Shown: in pieces, positions 7,851 through 15,785 of the stretch
How positions within the stretch are numbered: position 1 is the stretch's first letter
Layout of the letters: each line of letters begins with the position of its first letter
Source: DASSUW01 sp035717845
GTDB lineage: Bacteria; Actinomycetota; Thermoleophilia; Solirubrobacterales; Solirubrobacteraceae
Direction: 5' to 3'
Assembly: GCA_035717845.1 (NCBI GenBank)
Contig: DASTIC010000142.1
Span: 1 to 19,001 of the forward strand
DNA: 19,001 bases
The notes under the pieces: generated by a model
Databases searched by the model: none
The model's input: the letters and a program-made list of their open reading frames with translations, nothing else
Told to the model about the DNA's origin: nothing
Program-made: the position numbers and the translations under genes

Positions 7851-8713
7851 CCGCGGGCCACAAGGCCCTCCGCCCGCAGCCGCCAGGCGTTGGCGATGTC
7901 GACGGGCTCGACCGCCTTGCCGGCGGCGCCCGGCCCCTCGAACACGCACGCGAGCCCCTCGAAGCGCGGCTCGGACAGGAACGCCGCGCAGCCCGCGGCG
8001 CCGATCTCGCCGTCCCCGAGGTTCGCGTGGCGGTCGCGGTTCGAGCCCAGCTCGGTCGCCGAGTCGTTGACGTGCAGGCTGCCGAGCCGGTCGAGCCCGA
8101 CGACGCGGTCGAACTCGTCGAGCACGCCGGACAGCGACCCGGCGCTGCGCACGTCGTAGCCGCTGGCCAGCAGGTGGCACGAGTCGAGGCACACACCGAG
8201 CCGCTTGCCGCCGCCCGCGCCGTCGATCAGCGTGGCGAGCTCCTCGAACGTGCGGCCCAGCGTGCCGCCGGCACCCGCGGTGTTCTCCAGGTGCAGCACG
8301 CAGCCCTCCGACTCGGCGAGCGCCTCCTTGATCGCCTCGGCGGCGCGGCCGAGCGCGGCGTCCACGTCGCCGCCGTTCTTGAGCGCCGACCCGGGGTGCA
8401 GCACCACGCCCACGGCGCCCAGCGCGGCGCCGGCCTGGAGCGAGGCGGTGAGCGAGGCGACCGACTTCTCGCGGATCTCGGGGTCCTCGGAGGCCGGGTT
8501 GAGCAGGTAGACGGCGTGGATGAGCAGGGCCTGCACCCGCGATGCCTTCATCGCCTCGTGGAACGTTGCGACCTGCTCCTCCGAGTAGGTCGTGGGCTTC
8601 CACGCACGTGGGTTCTGGTTGAAGATCTGGATCGCCCGGCACGCCCGCTCCGTGCCGCGCTCGACCGCGTTGGCGGGCCCGCCCGCCGGCGAGACGTGGG
8701 CGCCGATCAACAT
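7847..8713 (-). CDS. nfo: Endonuclease IV (AP endonuclease)
   Basis: A 288-residue TIM-barrel metal enzyme that cuts DNA 5' to abasic sites in base-excision repair. It begins MLIGAHVS as the family does. All nine metal ligands of E. coli Nfo can be matched with a constant small offset: His66, His106, Glu143, Asp177, His180, His214, Asp227, His229 and Glu259. The motifs are LHPGS, LENTAG, LDSCHLLASG, HVNDS and DRHANLG. The last glutamate sits in FEGPG instead of the common LETP. Its stop codon shares the palindrome CTAG with the dnaE stop. It is divergent from gltX with only 29 bp between the start codons. Confidence 0.95.
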   Translation of the reverse strand: MLIGAHVSPAGGPANAVERGTERACRAIQIFNQNPRAWKPTTYSEEQVATFHEAMKASRVQALLIHAVYLLNPASEDPEIREKSVASLTASLQAGAALGAVGVVLHPGSALKNGGDVDAALGRAAEAIKEALAESEGCVLHLENTAGAGGTLGRTFEELATLIDGAGGGKRLGVCLDSCHLLASGYDVRSAGSLSGVLDEFDRVVGLDRLGSLHVNDSATELGSNRDRHANLGDGEIGAAGCAAFLSEPRFEGLACVFEGPGAAGKAVEPVDIANAWRLRAEGLVARG

Positions 8714-8742
8714 GGGTCGGGCATCGTGGCATGCTTAGCCCA

Positions 8743-10083
8743 ATGCGGGTACGGTTCCCTCCTTCGCCGACGGGGGCGCTGCACATCGGCAACGCGCGGA
8801 CGGCGCTCTACAACTGGCTGCTCGCGCGCGGCCAGGGCGGACAGCTGGTCCTGCGCATCGAGGACACCGACCGCGAGCGCTCGACGCCCGAGAACGTGCA
8901 GACGATCTTCGACGCGCTCGAGTGGCTGGGGATCGACTGGGACGAGGGGCCGATCCACCAGTCGGCGAACGCGGAGCGCCACGCAGAGGTCGTCCAGCAG
9001 CTGCTCGACGAGGGCAAGGCCTACCGCTCGACGGCCGGGCCGGACGAGGTCAAGGCGTTCAAGGAGACGAACGGGAACCGCGGGTTCCGCGGCACCGAGG
9101 AGGGCTCGGGCGCGGTGCGCCTGCGCGTGCCCGACGAAGGCGCCACCGTCGTGCGCGACGTCATCCGCGGCGAGACGGCGTTCGAGAACGCGCTGCTCGA
9201 CGACCTCGTGATCGCGCGCGCGGACGGCACGCCGGTCTACCACCTCGCGGTGGTGGTGGACGACGCCGACGCGGGCATCACCCACGTCGTCCGCGGGGCC
9301 GACCACTACTCCAACACCCCCAAGCAGATGCTCATCCAGGAGGCGATGGGCGCGCCGACGCCGGTCTACGGCCACCTGCCGCTCCTCCACGGGCCGGACG
9401 GCAAGAAGCTCTCCAAGCGCCACGGCGCCACCTCGGTCCAGGACCTGCGCGACGCCGGCTACCTGCCCGAGGCGGTGCTCAACTACATCGCGCTGCTCGG
9501 CTGGGGCTACGACGAGGAGACGCCGTTCCACAGCATCGCCGAGCTCCAGGAGCGCTTCCGGCTCGAGCGCGTCTCCAAGGCGCCCGCCGTCTTCGACGAG
9601 CAGAAGCTGCGCTGGATGAACGGGCGCTACCTGCGGGAGCTGGACGTCGACGAGCTGACCGCGCGGCTCGAGGCGTACACGGGGCGGTCGGGACTGCGCG
9701 ACGCCGTCGCGATCTCGCAGGACAAGATCTCGACCCTCGCCGAGTTCTGGCCGCTCGCGCACTTCTTCTTCGACGGCCCGGCCGACGATGCCGCGGCCCG
9801 CGAGCGGGTGCTCGAGGCTCCCGGCGGCCGCGAGGCGCTGGCCGGCGCACGGGCCGCGCTCGAGGAGCTTCCCGAGCCATGGACCGAGGACGCCGTGCAG
9901 ACGGCGCTCGACGGCGCGGCCGAGCGGCTGGGGCTCAAGCGCAAGCAGGTCTTCCAGCCGTTGCGGGTGGCAGTCGCCGGAACGACCGTCTCACCGGGTA
10001 TCTTCGAGACGATCGCGCTGCTCGGGCGCGGCGAGACCCTGACGAGGGTGGACCATGCGCTCAACGGGAGGAGGGTGAGTTGA
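8743..10083 (+). CDS. gltX: Glutamyl-tRNA synthetase
   Basis: A class I aminoacyl-tRNA synthetase that charges tRNA(Glu). I chose ATG 8743 over ATG 8731 because MRVRFPPSPTGALHIGNART is where family members begin; the product is then 446 residues. The HIGH-type motif is HIGN (14-17) and the KMSKS loop is KKLSKRHG (221-228). THVVRGADHYSNTP (180-193) and LLGWGYDEETPF are also typical. At about residues 94-130 the usual Cys-rich zinc-binding segment and its EEQ...YDGRCR-type helix are contracted, leaving no cysteines, so the protein is shorter than the common 470-490 residues. Its last bases hold the GGAGGAGGG ribosome site for the next gene, and TTGA joins stop and start. Confidence 0.94.
   Translation: MRVRFPPSPTGALHIGNARTALYNWLLARGQGGQLVLRIEDTDRERSTPENVQTIFDALEWLGIDWDEGPIHQSANAERHAEVVQQLLDEGKAYRSTAGPDEVKAFKETNGNRGFRGTEEGSGAVRLRVPDEGATVVRDVIRGETAFENALLDDLVIARADGTPVYHLAVVVDDADAGITHVVRGADHYSNTPKQMLIQEAMGAPTPVYGHLPLLHGPDGKKLSKRHGATSVQDLRDAGYLPEAVLNYIALLGWGYDEETPFHSIAELQERFRLERVSKAPAVFDEQKLRWMNGRYLRELDVDELTARLEAYTGRSGLRDAVAISQDKISTLAEFWPLAHFFFDGPADDAAARERVLEAPGGREALAGARAALEELPEPWTEDAVQTALDGAAERLGLKRKQVFQPLRVAVAGTTVSPGIFETIALLGRGETLTRVDHALNGRRVS
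10067..10082 (+). promoter_or_regulatory. Ribosome binding site and coupled TTG start for the HDOD-LuxR gene
   Basis: GGAGGAGGG (10067-10075), inside the last codons of gltX, sits 4 nt before TTG 10080. The stop of gltX (TGA 10081-10083) overlaps this start. This is a strong Shine-Dalgarno sequence in a region where most genes have none, so the start is probably set by translational coupling. Confidence 0.7.
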
Positions 10084-11318
10084 ACGGGCGGGATGGCGGG
10101 CTTGGCGGCTCAACGATCCGTCCAGAGATGCCGATAGAGGGTGAAGGCCGGGACGATCCCGGCACGCCGCCTTCCGAGTCACCGTTCGTGACGCCCGACG
10201 ACCGCCTGATGCCGCCTTCCGCACCCCCCGCCTCGCCTCCCAGGGCGCCAGCCCGAGAGGCAGGCTCACGCGAGCCGTATTCCGTCGTCGGCCGGTCTCG
10301 AAACGAGGGCCACGGCAAGCGCCTGACCGCGGCGTTCGAGGCGCTCGAGGTGTTCCCGGCGCTCGCCGAGTCGCGCAACCGGCTGCTCGAGCTGGTCTCC
10401 GAGGAACGGCCCTCGACCGGCGAGGTCGTGCGCGCGATCGAGTCGGATGTCGCGCTCGTGATCTCCGTCCTGCGGCTCGCCAACGGCCTCGAGTCGCCGC
10501 GCCGCGGCCAGGTCGAGTCGATCGTGGGCTCGGTCGAGGTGCTCTCTCCGGAGGCCGTCCAGCGGCTCGCCGCCGATGCCGAGACGTTCGAGTTCTTCGA
10601 GCGCGGCAAGACGTGGGACGCCGCGCCCGAGCGCTTCCGCCTGCACGCGGTGGCCGTCCAGCGCGCGGCCGACCGCCTGGCCGCCGCGTCCGGCTACGCG
10701 CATCGCGACCGCCTGCTCGTCACCGCGCTGCTCCACGACGTCGGCAAGCTCGTGCTCATGCACGCCTACCCGGGCTACCCGCGCCAGGTCCACGGGCCGG
10801 CCCGCACCCCGGAGGAGCGGCTGCACTACGAGCGCCGCGAGCTGGGCGTCGACCACGCGCTGGTCGGCGGCGTGCTCGCCCGCCGCTGGAACATGCCGAA
10901 GGCCGTCGCCTCGGCGATCGAGCGCCACCATTCCGACGACGCCGACGGCGACAGCGCGTTCGTCCGCCTCGCGGACATGCTCGCGCACTACTCGCAGGGC
11001 TCGCCGGTCTCGTCGACCGAGCTCCTGAAGGCCGCCCGCGCCGTCGGCTTCGGGCCGAGCGAGCTGCGCGCCGTCCTCTACGACCTCCCGTACCCGAGCA
11101 AGGACCGCCCGCGCTCGGTGGAGCCGTGTCCGCTCTCCACGCGCGAGCTCGAGGTGCTGAAGCGGCTGGCGCAGGGGATGGTCTACAAGCAGATCGCGCT
11201 CGAGCTCTCGCTCTCCACGAGCACGGTGCGAACCCACTTGCACAACATCTACGGCAAGCTCGGCGCGGTCGACCGCGCCCAGGCCGTGCTCCACGCTACC
11301 GAGCGCGGCTGGCTCTAG
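10080..11318 (+). CDS. HDOD/HD-domain protein with C-terminal LuxR-type HTH
   Basis: A 412-residue regulator. The TTG at 10080 overlaps the gltX TGA by three bases (four-base TTGA junction) and follows GGAGGAGGG at 10067-10075. ATG 10128 is a weaker alternative. Residues 1-75 are Pro/Ser-rich and look disordered. Residues 85-345 are an HDOD domain (RLTAAFEALEVFPALAESRNR, SDVALVISVLRLANG) that also retains HD residues: His189, His219-Asp220 in LLHDVGKL, His259 and His283/284. Residues 350-412 are a GerE/LuxR HTH (LSTRELEVLKRLAQGMVYKQIALELSLSTSTVRTHLHNIYGKLG, written in the family's usual order). Family knowledge suggests signal-dependent DNA binding, but no substrate can be named. The 3' end overlaps the convergent VanZ gene by 23 bp. 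Confidence 0.88.
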   Translation: MNGRDGGLGGSTIRPEMPIEGEGRDDPGTPPSESPFVTPDDRLMPPSAPPASPPRAPAREAGSREPYSVVGRSRNEGHGKRLTAAFEALEVFPALAESRNRLLELVSEERPSTGEVVRAIESDVALVISVLRLANGLESPRRGQVESIVGSVEVLSPEAVQRLAADAETFEFFERGKTWDAAPERFRLHAVAVQRAADRLAAASGYAHRDRLLVTALLHDVGKLVLMHAYPGYPRQVHGPARTPEERLHYERRELGVDHALVGGVLARRWNMPKAVASAIERHHSDDADGDSAFVRLADMLAHYSQGSPVSSTELLKAARAVGFGPSELRAVLYDLPYPSKDRPRSVEPCPLSTRELEVLKRLAQGMVYKQIALELSLSTSTVRTHLHNIYGKLGAVDRAQAVLHATERGWL

Positions 11319-11649
11319 CCCGGCGCCGGTAGAGCGCCGCGGCGATCGCGACGCCGGCGGCGTCGATCAGCACGTCGACCGGGGTGCCGTGGCGACCGGT
11401 GACGGACGTCTGGTGCAGCTCGTCGGTGGCGGCGTAGGCGAGCGTGACGGCCGCCGCGGCGAGCCCGTGCTCCCGGCCCAGCGCGCGCAGCCACAGCAGC
11501 CACAGGAGGCCGTACTCGGCCATGTGAGCGAGCTTGCGCAGCACGAGATCCCACGTCCCGAGGCCCGTGCTCAGGTCCGGCTGCGCCGAGAAGAAGAAGA
11601 TGACGCCCATCAGCGCGAGCGGCGGGCCGAAGCGGGAGAGTGCGCGCAT
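11296..11649 (-). CDS. VanZ-like membrane protein
   Basis: A 117-residue hydrophobic protein starting MRALSRFGPPLALMGVIFFF. About four membrane segments are visible (about 8-24, 44-56, 63-75 and 93-107). The VanZ/RDD-type signatures are present: KLAHMAEYGLLWLLWLRAL (39-57) and the loop DELHQTSVTGRHGTPVDVLID (76-96). VanZ itself gives low-level teicoplanin resistance, but the role of most homologues is unknown, so this label describes family only. No other glycopeptide-resistance gene is nearby. It is divergent from the Rrf2 gene across 28 bp, and its last 23 bp lie inside the end of the HDOD-LuxR gene. Confidence 0.88.
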   Translation of the reverse strand: MRALSRFGPPLALMGVIFFFSAQPDLSTGLGTWDLVLRKLAHMAEYGLLWLLWLRALGREHGLAAAAVTLAYAATDELHQTSVTGRHGTPVDVLIDAAGVAIAAALYRRRARASRAR

Positions 11650-11677
11650 CGGCCGGTGATGGTGGCAGGATGAGGGG

Positions 11678-12070
11678 GTGCTCTCGATCACCACGAAGTC
11701 CCCGTATGCGGTCCGCGCGCTGGCGGAGCTCGCCCGCAGCGGCGGCGCCGGCCCGGTCCCGATCGGCGAGCTGGCCAAGCGCCGCGACATCCCCGTCCAG
11801 TTCCTCGAGCAGCTGTTCGCCGCCCTGCGCCGCGCGGGCGTCCTGAAGTCCCAGCGCGGCGTCAAGGGCGGCTACTCCTTCGCCCGCGACCCCTCGACGG
11901 TCACCGTGGTCGAGATCGTCGAGCTGCTCGACGGCCCGCTCGGCGCCGACGCGCAGGGGATCTTCGCCGAGGCCGCGACGGCGGCCCGGGCGGTGCTCGA
12001 AGGCGCCACGATCGCCGACGTCGTGGAGCGCGAGAACCGCCAGGCCGGCGCGCACATGTACTACATCTAG
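11678..12070 (+). CDS. Rrf2 family regulator, CymR-like (no iron-sulfur cysteines)
   Basis: A 130-residue winged-helix regulator starting at GTG 11678 (AGGATGAGGGG just upstream). MLSITTKSPYAVRALAELA is the family's first helix. The HTH lies at about 26-46 and the wing SQRGVKGGY at 58-66. It contains no cysteine at all, so it cannot bind an iron-sulfur cluster like IscR, NsrR or RsrR. The C-terminus is AHMYYI. From memory, Bacillus CymR, the cysteine-metabolism repressor that forms a complex with CysK, ends AYMFYI. A cysK gene is 2.7 kb downstream, with two unrelated genes between. I infer a CymR-type role in sulfur control. The gene symbol is left empty because only the family is certain. 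Confidence 0.88.
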   Translation: MLSITTKSPYAVRALAELARSGGAGPVPIGELAKRRDIPVQFLEQLFAALRRAGVLKSQRGVKGGYSFARDPSTVTVVEIVELLDGPLGADAQGIFAEAATAARAVLEGATIADVVERENRQAGAHMYYI

Positions 12071-12090
12071 CGGTGCCGGAGCGGGGAGGC

Positions 12091-12136
12091 GGCGCGCGCC
12101 CCGCACGTCTGGAGATCCGTCCCCGTGGCGCGCGCC
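12091..12136. repeat. Inverted repeat downstream of the Rrf2 gene (possible terminator or binding site)
   Basis: GGCGCGCGCC occurs at 12091-12100 and 12127-12136. It is self-palindromic and can pair across a 26-nt loop, with an extra ACG/CGT pairing inside. It lies 20 bp after the Rrf2 stop. There is no T-tract after it, so an intrinsic terminator is only possible, not shown. The rest of 12137-12312 holds no gene I can support. Confidence 0.4.
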
Positions 12137-12300
12137 GTCCCTTACGTGTGAGAACGCCGGGACGGTCGTATGGTTCGGCGCCGCGAACGCACGTGTCAGG
12201 AATCGGTCCACGCGGGCTTCGGCCCGTGGCCGGCGGTCGAGGCGGCTCGGTTGATCTCGCGTCGCCGCCACCGGCGGCTGCTCCCGTCCGGCTCGCCGCG

Positions 12301-12306
12301 TACCAT
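12301..12306 (+). promoter_or_regulatory. Probable -10 element of the DUF222-HNH gene
   Basis: TACCAT ends exactly 6 nt before ATG 12313, and no Shine-Dalgarno sequence lies between. This is the spacing expected if transcription starts at the ATG. No clear -35 was found. Confidence 0.45.
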
Positions 12307-12312
12307 GCGAAC

Positions 12313-13590
12313 ATGTGTTCGACTGCGGCGAAGACGGTGCCGCTCGAGCTGCTCGAGCGGGAGATCACGGATCTGGCGTGCCGGATCCATGCGGCGACGT
12401 GCCGGTGGCTGGAGCTGGTTGCCGAGTACGACCGGCGGGAGGGGTGGGCGCAGTGGGGCTGCAAGTCATGCGCCCACTGGATCTCCCACCAGTGCGGGAT
12501 CGCGCCGGGTGCGGCGCGCGAGCAGGTGCGGGTGGCGCGCCGGCTGCAGGAGCTGCCGGCCGTCCGGGCCGCGTTCGCGCGAGGTGAGCTGAGCTACTCG
12601 AAGGCGCGGGCGCTCACGCGCGTGGAGAACGTCGAGCGCGAGGAGGATCTGCTCGAGCTCGCACGGCACGCGACCGCGTCCCAGCTCGAGCGACTCGTTC
12701 GCGGCCATCGGCGGGTGGTCGCCACCGAGCGCGCTACGGCAGGCGGGCGCCCGGAGCGCTGGGTGTACGTCGAGCACGACGACGATGGCGCGCTGCTCCT
12801 GCAGGCGCGGCTGCCGGCGGAGGAGGGGGCGCTCGTCCTCGCTGCGCTCGACGCCGCCCGCGACGAGCTCGCCGCCGCGGACGTCTCCGCGGAGACGCCA
12901 CTTCGTCGTGGTCCCGTGGCTCGGGCCGACGCGCTGCTGGCGCTGGCCGACGGGTACCTCGCCGGCGACCGCGGCTCGCGGACGGGCGGGGATCGGTACC
13001 AGGTGGTCGTCCACGTCGACACCGCCACGCTCAGCGGCCAGGACGGCGGTGCGCGCTGTGAGATCGACCATGGCCCGCCGCTGGCCGCCTCGGTCGCGCG
13101 GCGATTGGCGTGCGACGCCGCGCTCGTCCACGTCCTCGAAGGCGACGGCGTGCCCCTCGACGTCAGCCGCAAGACGCGCAGCGTCCCGCCGGCGCTGCGG
13201 CGCGCGCTGGCCGCCCGGGACGGCGGCTGCCGGTTCCCCGGCTGCACAAGCCACCGGTTCGTGGACGCCCATCACATCGAGCACTGGGCCGACGGCGGGC
13301 GCACGAAGCTCGGCAACCTCGTCCTCCTCTGCCGCCACCATCACCGGCTCCTGCACGAAGGCGGCTACACCCTCTCGAGCAGCGGAAGGCGGCTCACGTT
13401 CCGCCGCCCGGACGGCCGCCGCATCCACGCCTGCCCGCAGCCGCCGCGCGGCCGGCCGGGGCCCCTGCGCCCCACCCGTCGCCCCGATGCATGCGTGCCG
13501 CTCTCAGGCGACCCGCTGAACCTGGTCGACGGCGTCGACGCCATGCTCGACTTCGCACCCGTTGCGAGCGGGGAGCCACCCGGCGTATGA
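12313..13590 (+). CDS. DUF222 domain-containing HNH endonuclease (13E12 type)
   Basis: A 425-residue protein. The frame is open further upstream, but ATG 12313 gives the usual N-terminus of this family and has a -10 element right before it. Residues 10-260 form the helical DUF222 region (LELLEREITDLACRI, WGCKSCAHWISHQCGI, ARGELSYSKARAL). The HNH nuclease follows with Cys306 and Cys311 (CRFPGC), DAHHIEHW (319-325), Asn335 and CRHHH (340-344). These proteins are abundant multicopy genes in actinobacteria, sometimes called 13E12 repeats; their role is not settled and they may be selfish nucleases. After the HNH comes a Pro/Arg-rich tail of about 50 residues. The stop TGA overlaps an ATG of the following frame (ATGA). 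Confidence 0.92.
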   Translation: MCSTAAKTVPLELLEREITDLACRIHAATCRWLELVAEYDRREGWAQWGCKSCAHWISHQCGIAPGAAREQVRVARRLQELPAVRAAFARGELSYSKARALTRVENVEREEDLLELARHATASQLERLVRGHRRVVATERATAGGRPERWVYVEHDDDGALLLQARLPAEEGALVLAALDAARDELAAADVSAETPLRRGPVARADALLALADGYLAGDRGSRTGGDRYQVVVHVDTATLSGQDGGARCEIDHGPPLAASVARRLACDAALVHVLEGDGVPLDVSRKTRSVPPALRRALAARDGGCRFPGCTSHRFVDAHHIEHWADGGRTKLGNLVLLCRHHHRLLHEGGYTLSSSGRRLTFRRPDGRRIHACPQPPRGRPGPLRPTRRPDACVPLSGDPLNLVDGVDAMLDFAPVASGEPPGV

Positions 13591-13598
13591 CGGGCGGA

Positions 13599-13604
13599 TA
13601 CGGT
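13599..13604 (+). promoter_or_regulatory. Probable -10 element of the secreted hydrolase gene
   Basis: TACGGT ends 6 nt before ATG 13611, with no Shine-Dalgarno sequence, the same arrangement as for the preceding gene. It supports ATG 13611 over the upstream ATG 13587. Confidence 0.4.
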
Positions 13605-13610
13605 GCCGTG

Positions 13611-14783
13611 ATGCGCAGAGCCACGATCGTGCTGACACTGATGCTCGTCGCCGCGCTCGCGCCGGCGAGCCCCGCCGCCGCCCAGGACGTTCGCAAGGGA
13701 CCGAGGGGCGACGCGTTCTACTCGCCTCCGAAGTCGCTGAAGGGCCGGCACGGCAGCCTGATCTGGGCGCGTCGGCAGACGGGTCCGGACGCCCTGAAGC
13801 GCAACTCGCGGCTGCTGCTCTACCGCTCCAAGAGCGTCGACGGCGATGTCGTGGCCGTCTCCGGCTCGCTGACGCTCCCGCGCGGGCCCAAGCCGCGCGC
13901 CGGCTGGCCGGTGGTCACGTACGCGCACGGCACGGCCGGGATCGCGGACGCCTGCGCGCCGACCCGCGGGTACGACGCGAATCAGCTCGTGAGCTACGCG
14001 TATCCGCTCCTGCGGCGCTTCCTGAGGGCCGGCTACGCCGTGGTGCGCACCGACTACGAGGGCCTCGGCACGCCGGGCGTGCATCCGTTCCTGGTCGGCC
14101 GCTCGGAGGGCCGCAGCGTGCTCGACGCCGTGCGCGCCGCTCGGCAGCTCGACCCGCGCCTGTCACGGCGGTTCGTGATCGCCGGCCACTCGCAGGGCGG
14201 GCACGCCGCGCTGTTCGCAGCCGACCTGGCGTCCCGCTGGGTACCGGACCTCCGCCTGCGGGGGACCGTGGCGCTCGCGCCCGCCTCCCACCTCGGCGTC
14301 CAGTTCGAGCTCACGCGATCGCTCCCGAATCCCGGCGGTGGCCTCGGGTCGTTCGTGGCGCTCGGCCTGCGCGCCGCGGACAGCGTCGCGCCCCAGCTCC
14401 GGGTGCCGCAGCTGCTCACGGACCGCGCCCGCGGCCTTTACCCCCAGACGCTGCGCCGCTGCCACGACCGGCTCCAGATGGCCGACTCGTTCGGCGGCGT
14501 GCCGCTGAACGAGATCCTGCGCGGCGACGTCGACCTCGACCCGGTGTTCGACGTCATCAGCGCCCAGGATCCCGAGCGACTGACGCTCAAGGGCCGGGTC
14601 CGTGTCCTCCAGGGCACCGCGGACGGCACGGTGATCGCGAACTTCACGACGCAGCTCGTCGAGGACTACCGCGAGCGCGGCACGAAGGTCGCGTACACGA
14701 CGTACGACGGCGTGAGCCATGCCGGCGTGGTCGAGGCGGGCGGCGCCGACGCGACGAGGTGGATCAGGCGCCGCCTGGGCTGA
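13611..14783 (+). CDS. Secreted alpha/beta hydrolase, secretory lipase family
   Basis: A 390-residue protein with a signal peptide: MRR, a hydrophobic core at 4-18 and a probable cut after ASPAAA near residue 24. The fold is alpha/beta hydrolase of the LIP (secretory lipase) type: AHGTAGIADACAPTRG (105-120), RTDYEGLGTPGVHP (146-159) and the nucleophile elbow GHSQGG with Ser194. The rest of the triad is probably Asp338 (GTADGT) and His370 (SHAGVV). Cys115 and Cys284 could form a disulfide outside the cell. The substrate is unknown; lipids or other esters are likely. ATG 13587 would overlap the HNH stop and add eight residues before the signal peptide, so I prefer 13611. Its stop is 1 bp from the cysK stop. 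Confidence 0.9.
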   Translation: MRRATIVLTLMLVAALAPASPAAAQDVRKGPRGDAFYSPPKSLKGRHGSLIWARRQTGPDALKRNSRLLLYRSKSVDGDVVAVSGSLTLPRGPKPRAGWPVVTYAHGTAGIADACAPTRGYDANQLVSYAYPLLRRFLRAGYAVVRTDYEGLGTPGVHPFLVGRSEGRSVLDAVRAARQLDPRLSRRFVIAGHSQGGHAALFAADLASRWVPDLRLRGTVALAPASHLGVQFELTRSLPNPGGGLGSFVALGLRAADSVAPQLRVPQLLTDRARGLYPQTLRRCHDRLQMADSFGGVPLNEILRGDVDLDPVFDVISAQDPERLTLKGRVRVLQGTADGTVIANFTTQLVEDYRERGTKVAYTTYDGVSHAGVVEAGGADATRWIRRRLG

Positions 14784-14784
14784 C

Positions 14785-15732
<948 letters not shown>

Positions 15733-15743
15733 TCGGCCCGCTC

Positions 15744-15773
15744 AGCGTAGCGGCGCCGGAGGGTCGCTACCGT
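15744..15773. promoter_or_regulatory. Divergent cysK/permease promoter region with inverted repeat
   Basis: GTAGCG (15747-15752) and CGCTAC (15765-15770) form an inverted repeat with a 12-bp spacer. Each arm overlaps a -10-like element pointing outward: TACGCT on the minus strand (15749-15744, 11 nt before the cysK ATG) and TACCGT on the plus strand (15768-15773, 12 nt before the permease ATG). One regulator bound here could control both genes; this is inference from the symmetry. Confidence 0.45.
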
Positions 15774-15785
15774 GCGCCGTTCGCC

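Noticed and set aside
3486..8792. A 1768-codon open frame on the minus strand covering dnaE and nfo
   Set aside because: Only the last 221 codons (the GntR gene) are real. The rest is the antisense shadow of dnaE and nfo, kept open by high GC and dominated by low-complexity Arg/Val/His runs.
11296..11649. Glycopeptide resistance determinant
   Set aside because: Only VanZ family membership is visible. There are no vanHAX or sensor genes nearby, so no resistance role is claimed.
11678..12070. IscR/NsrR-type iron-sulfur regulator
   Set aside because: The protein contains no cysteine, so it cannot hold the cluster.
12073..12312. N-terminal extension of the DUF222 frame to 12073
   Set aside because: The composition is unlike the family N-terminus and ATG 12313 has a -10 element 6 nt before it.
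13587..13610. ATG 13587 as the lipase start (ATGA overlap with the HNH stop)
   Set aside because: It adds eight non-hydrophobic residues before a signal peptide that begins well at MRR (13611), and 13611 has a -10 element at the right spacing. It cannot be fully excluded.
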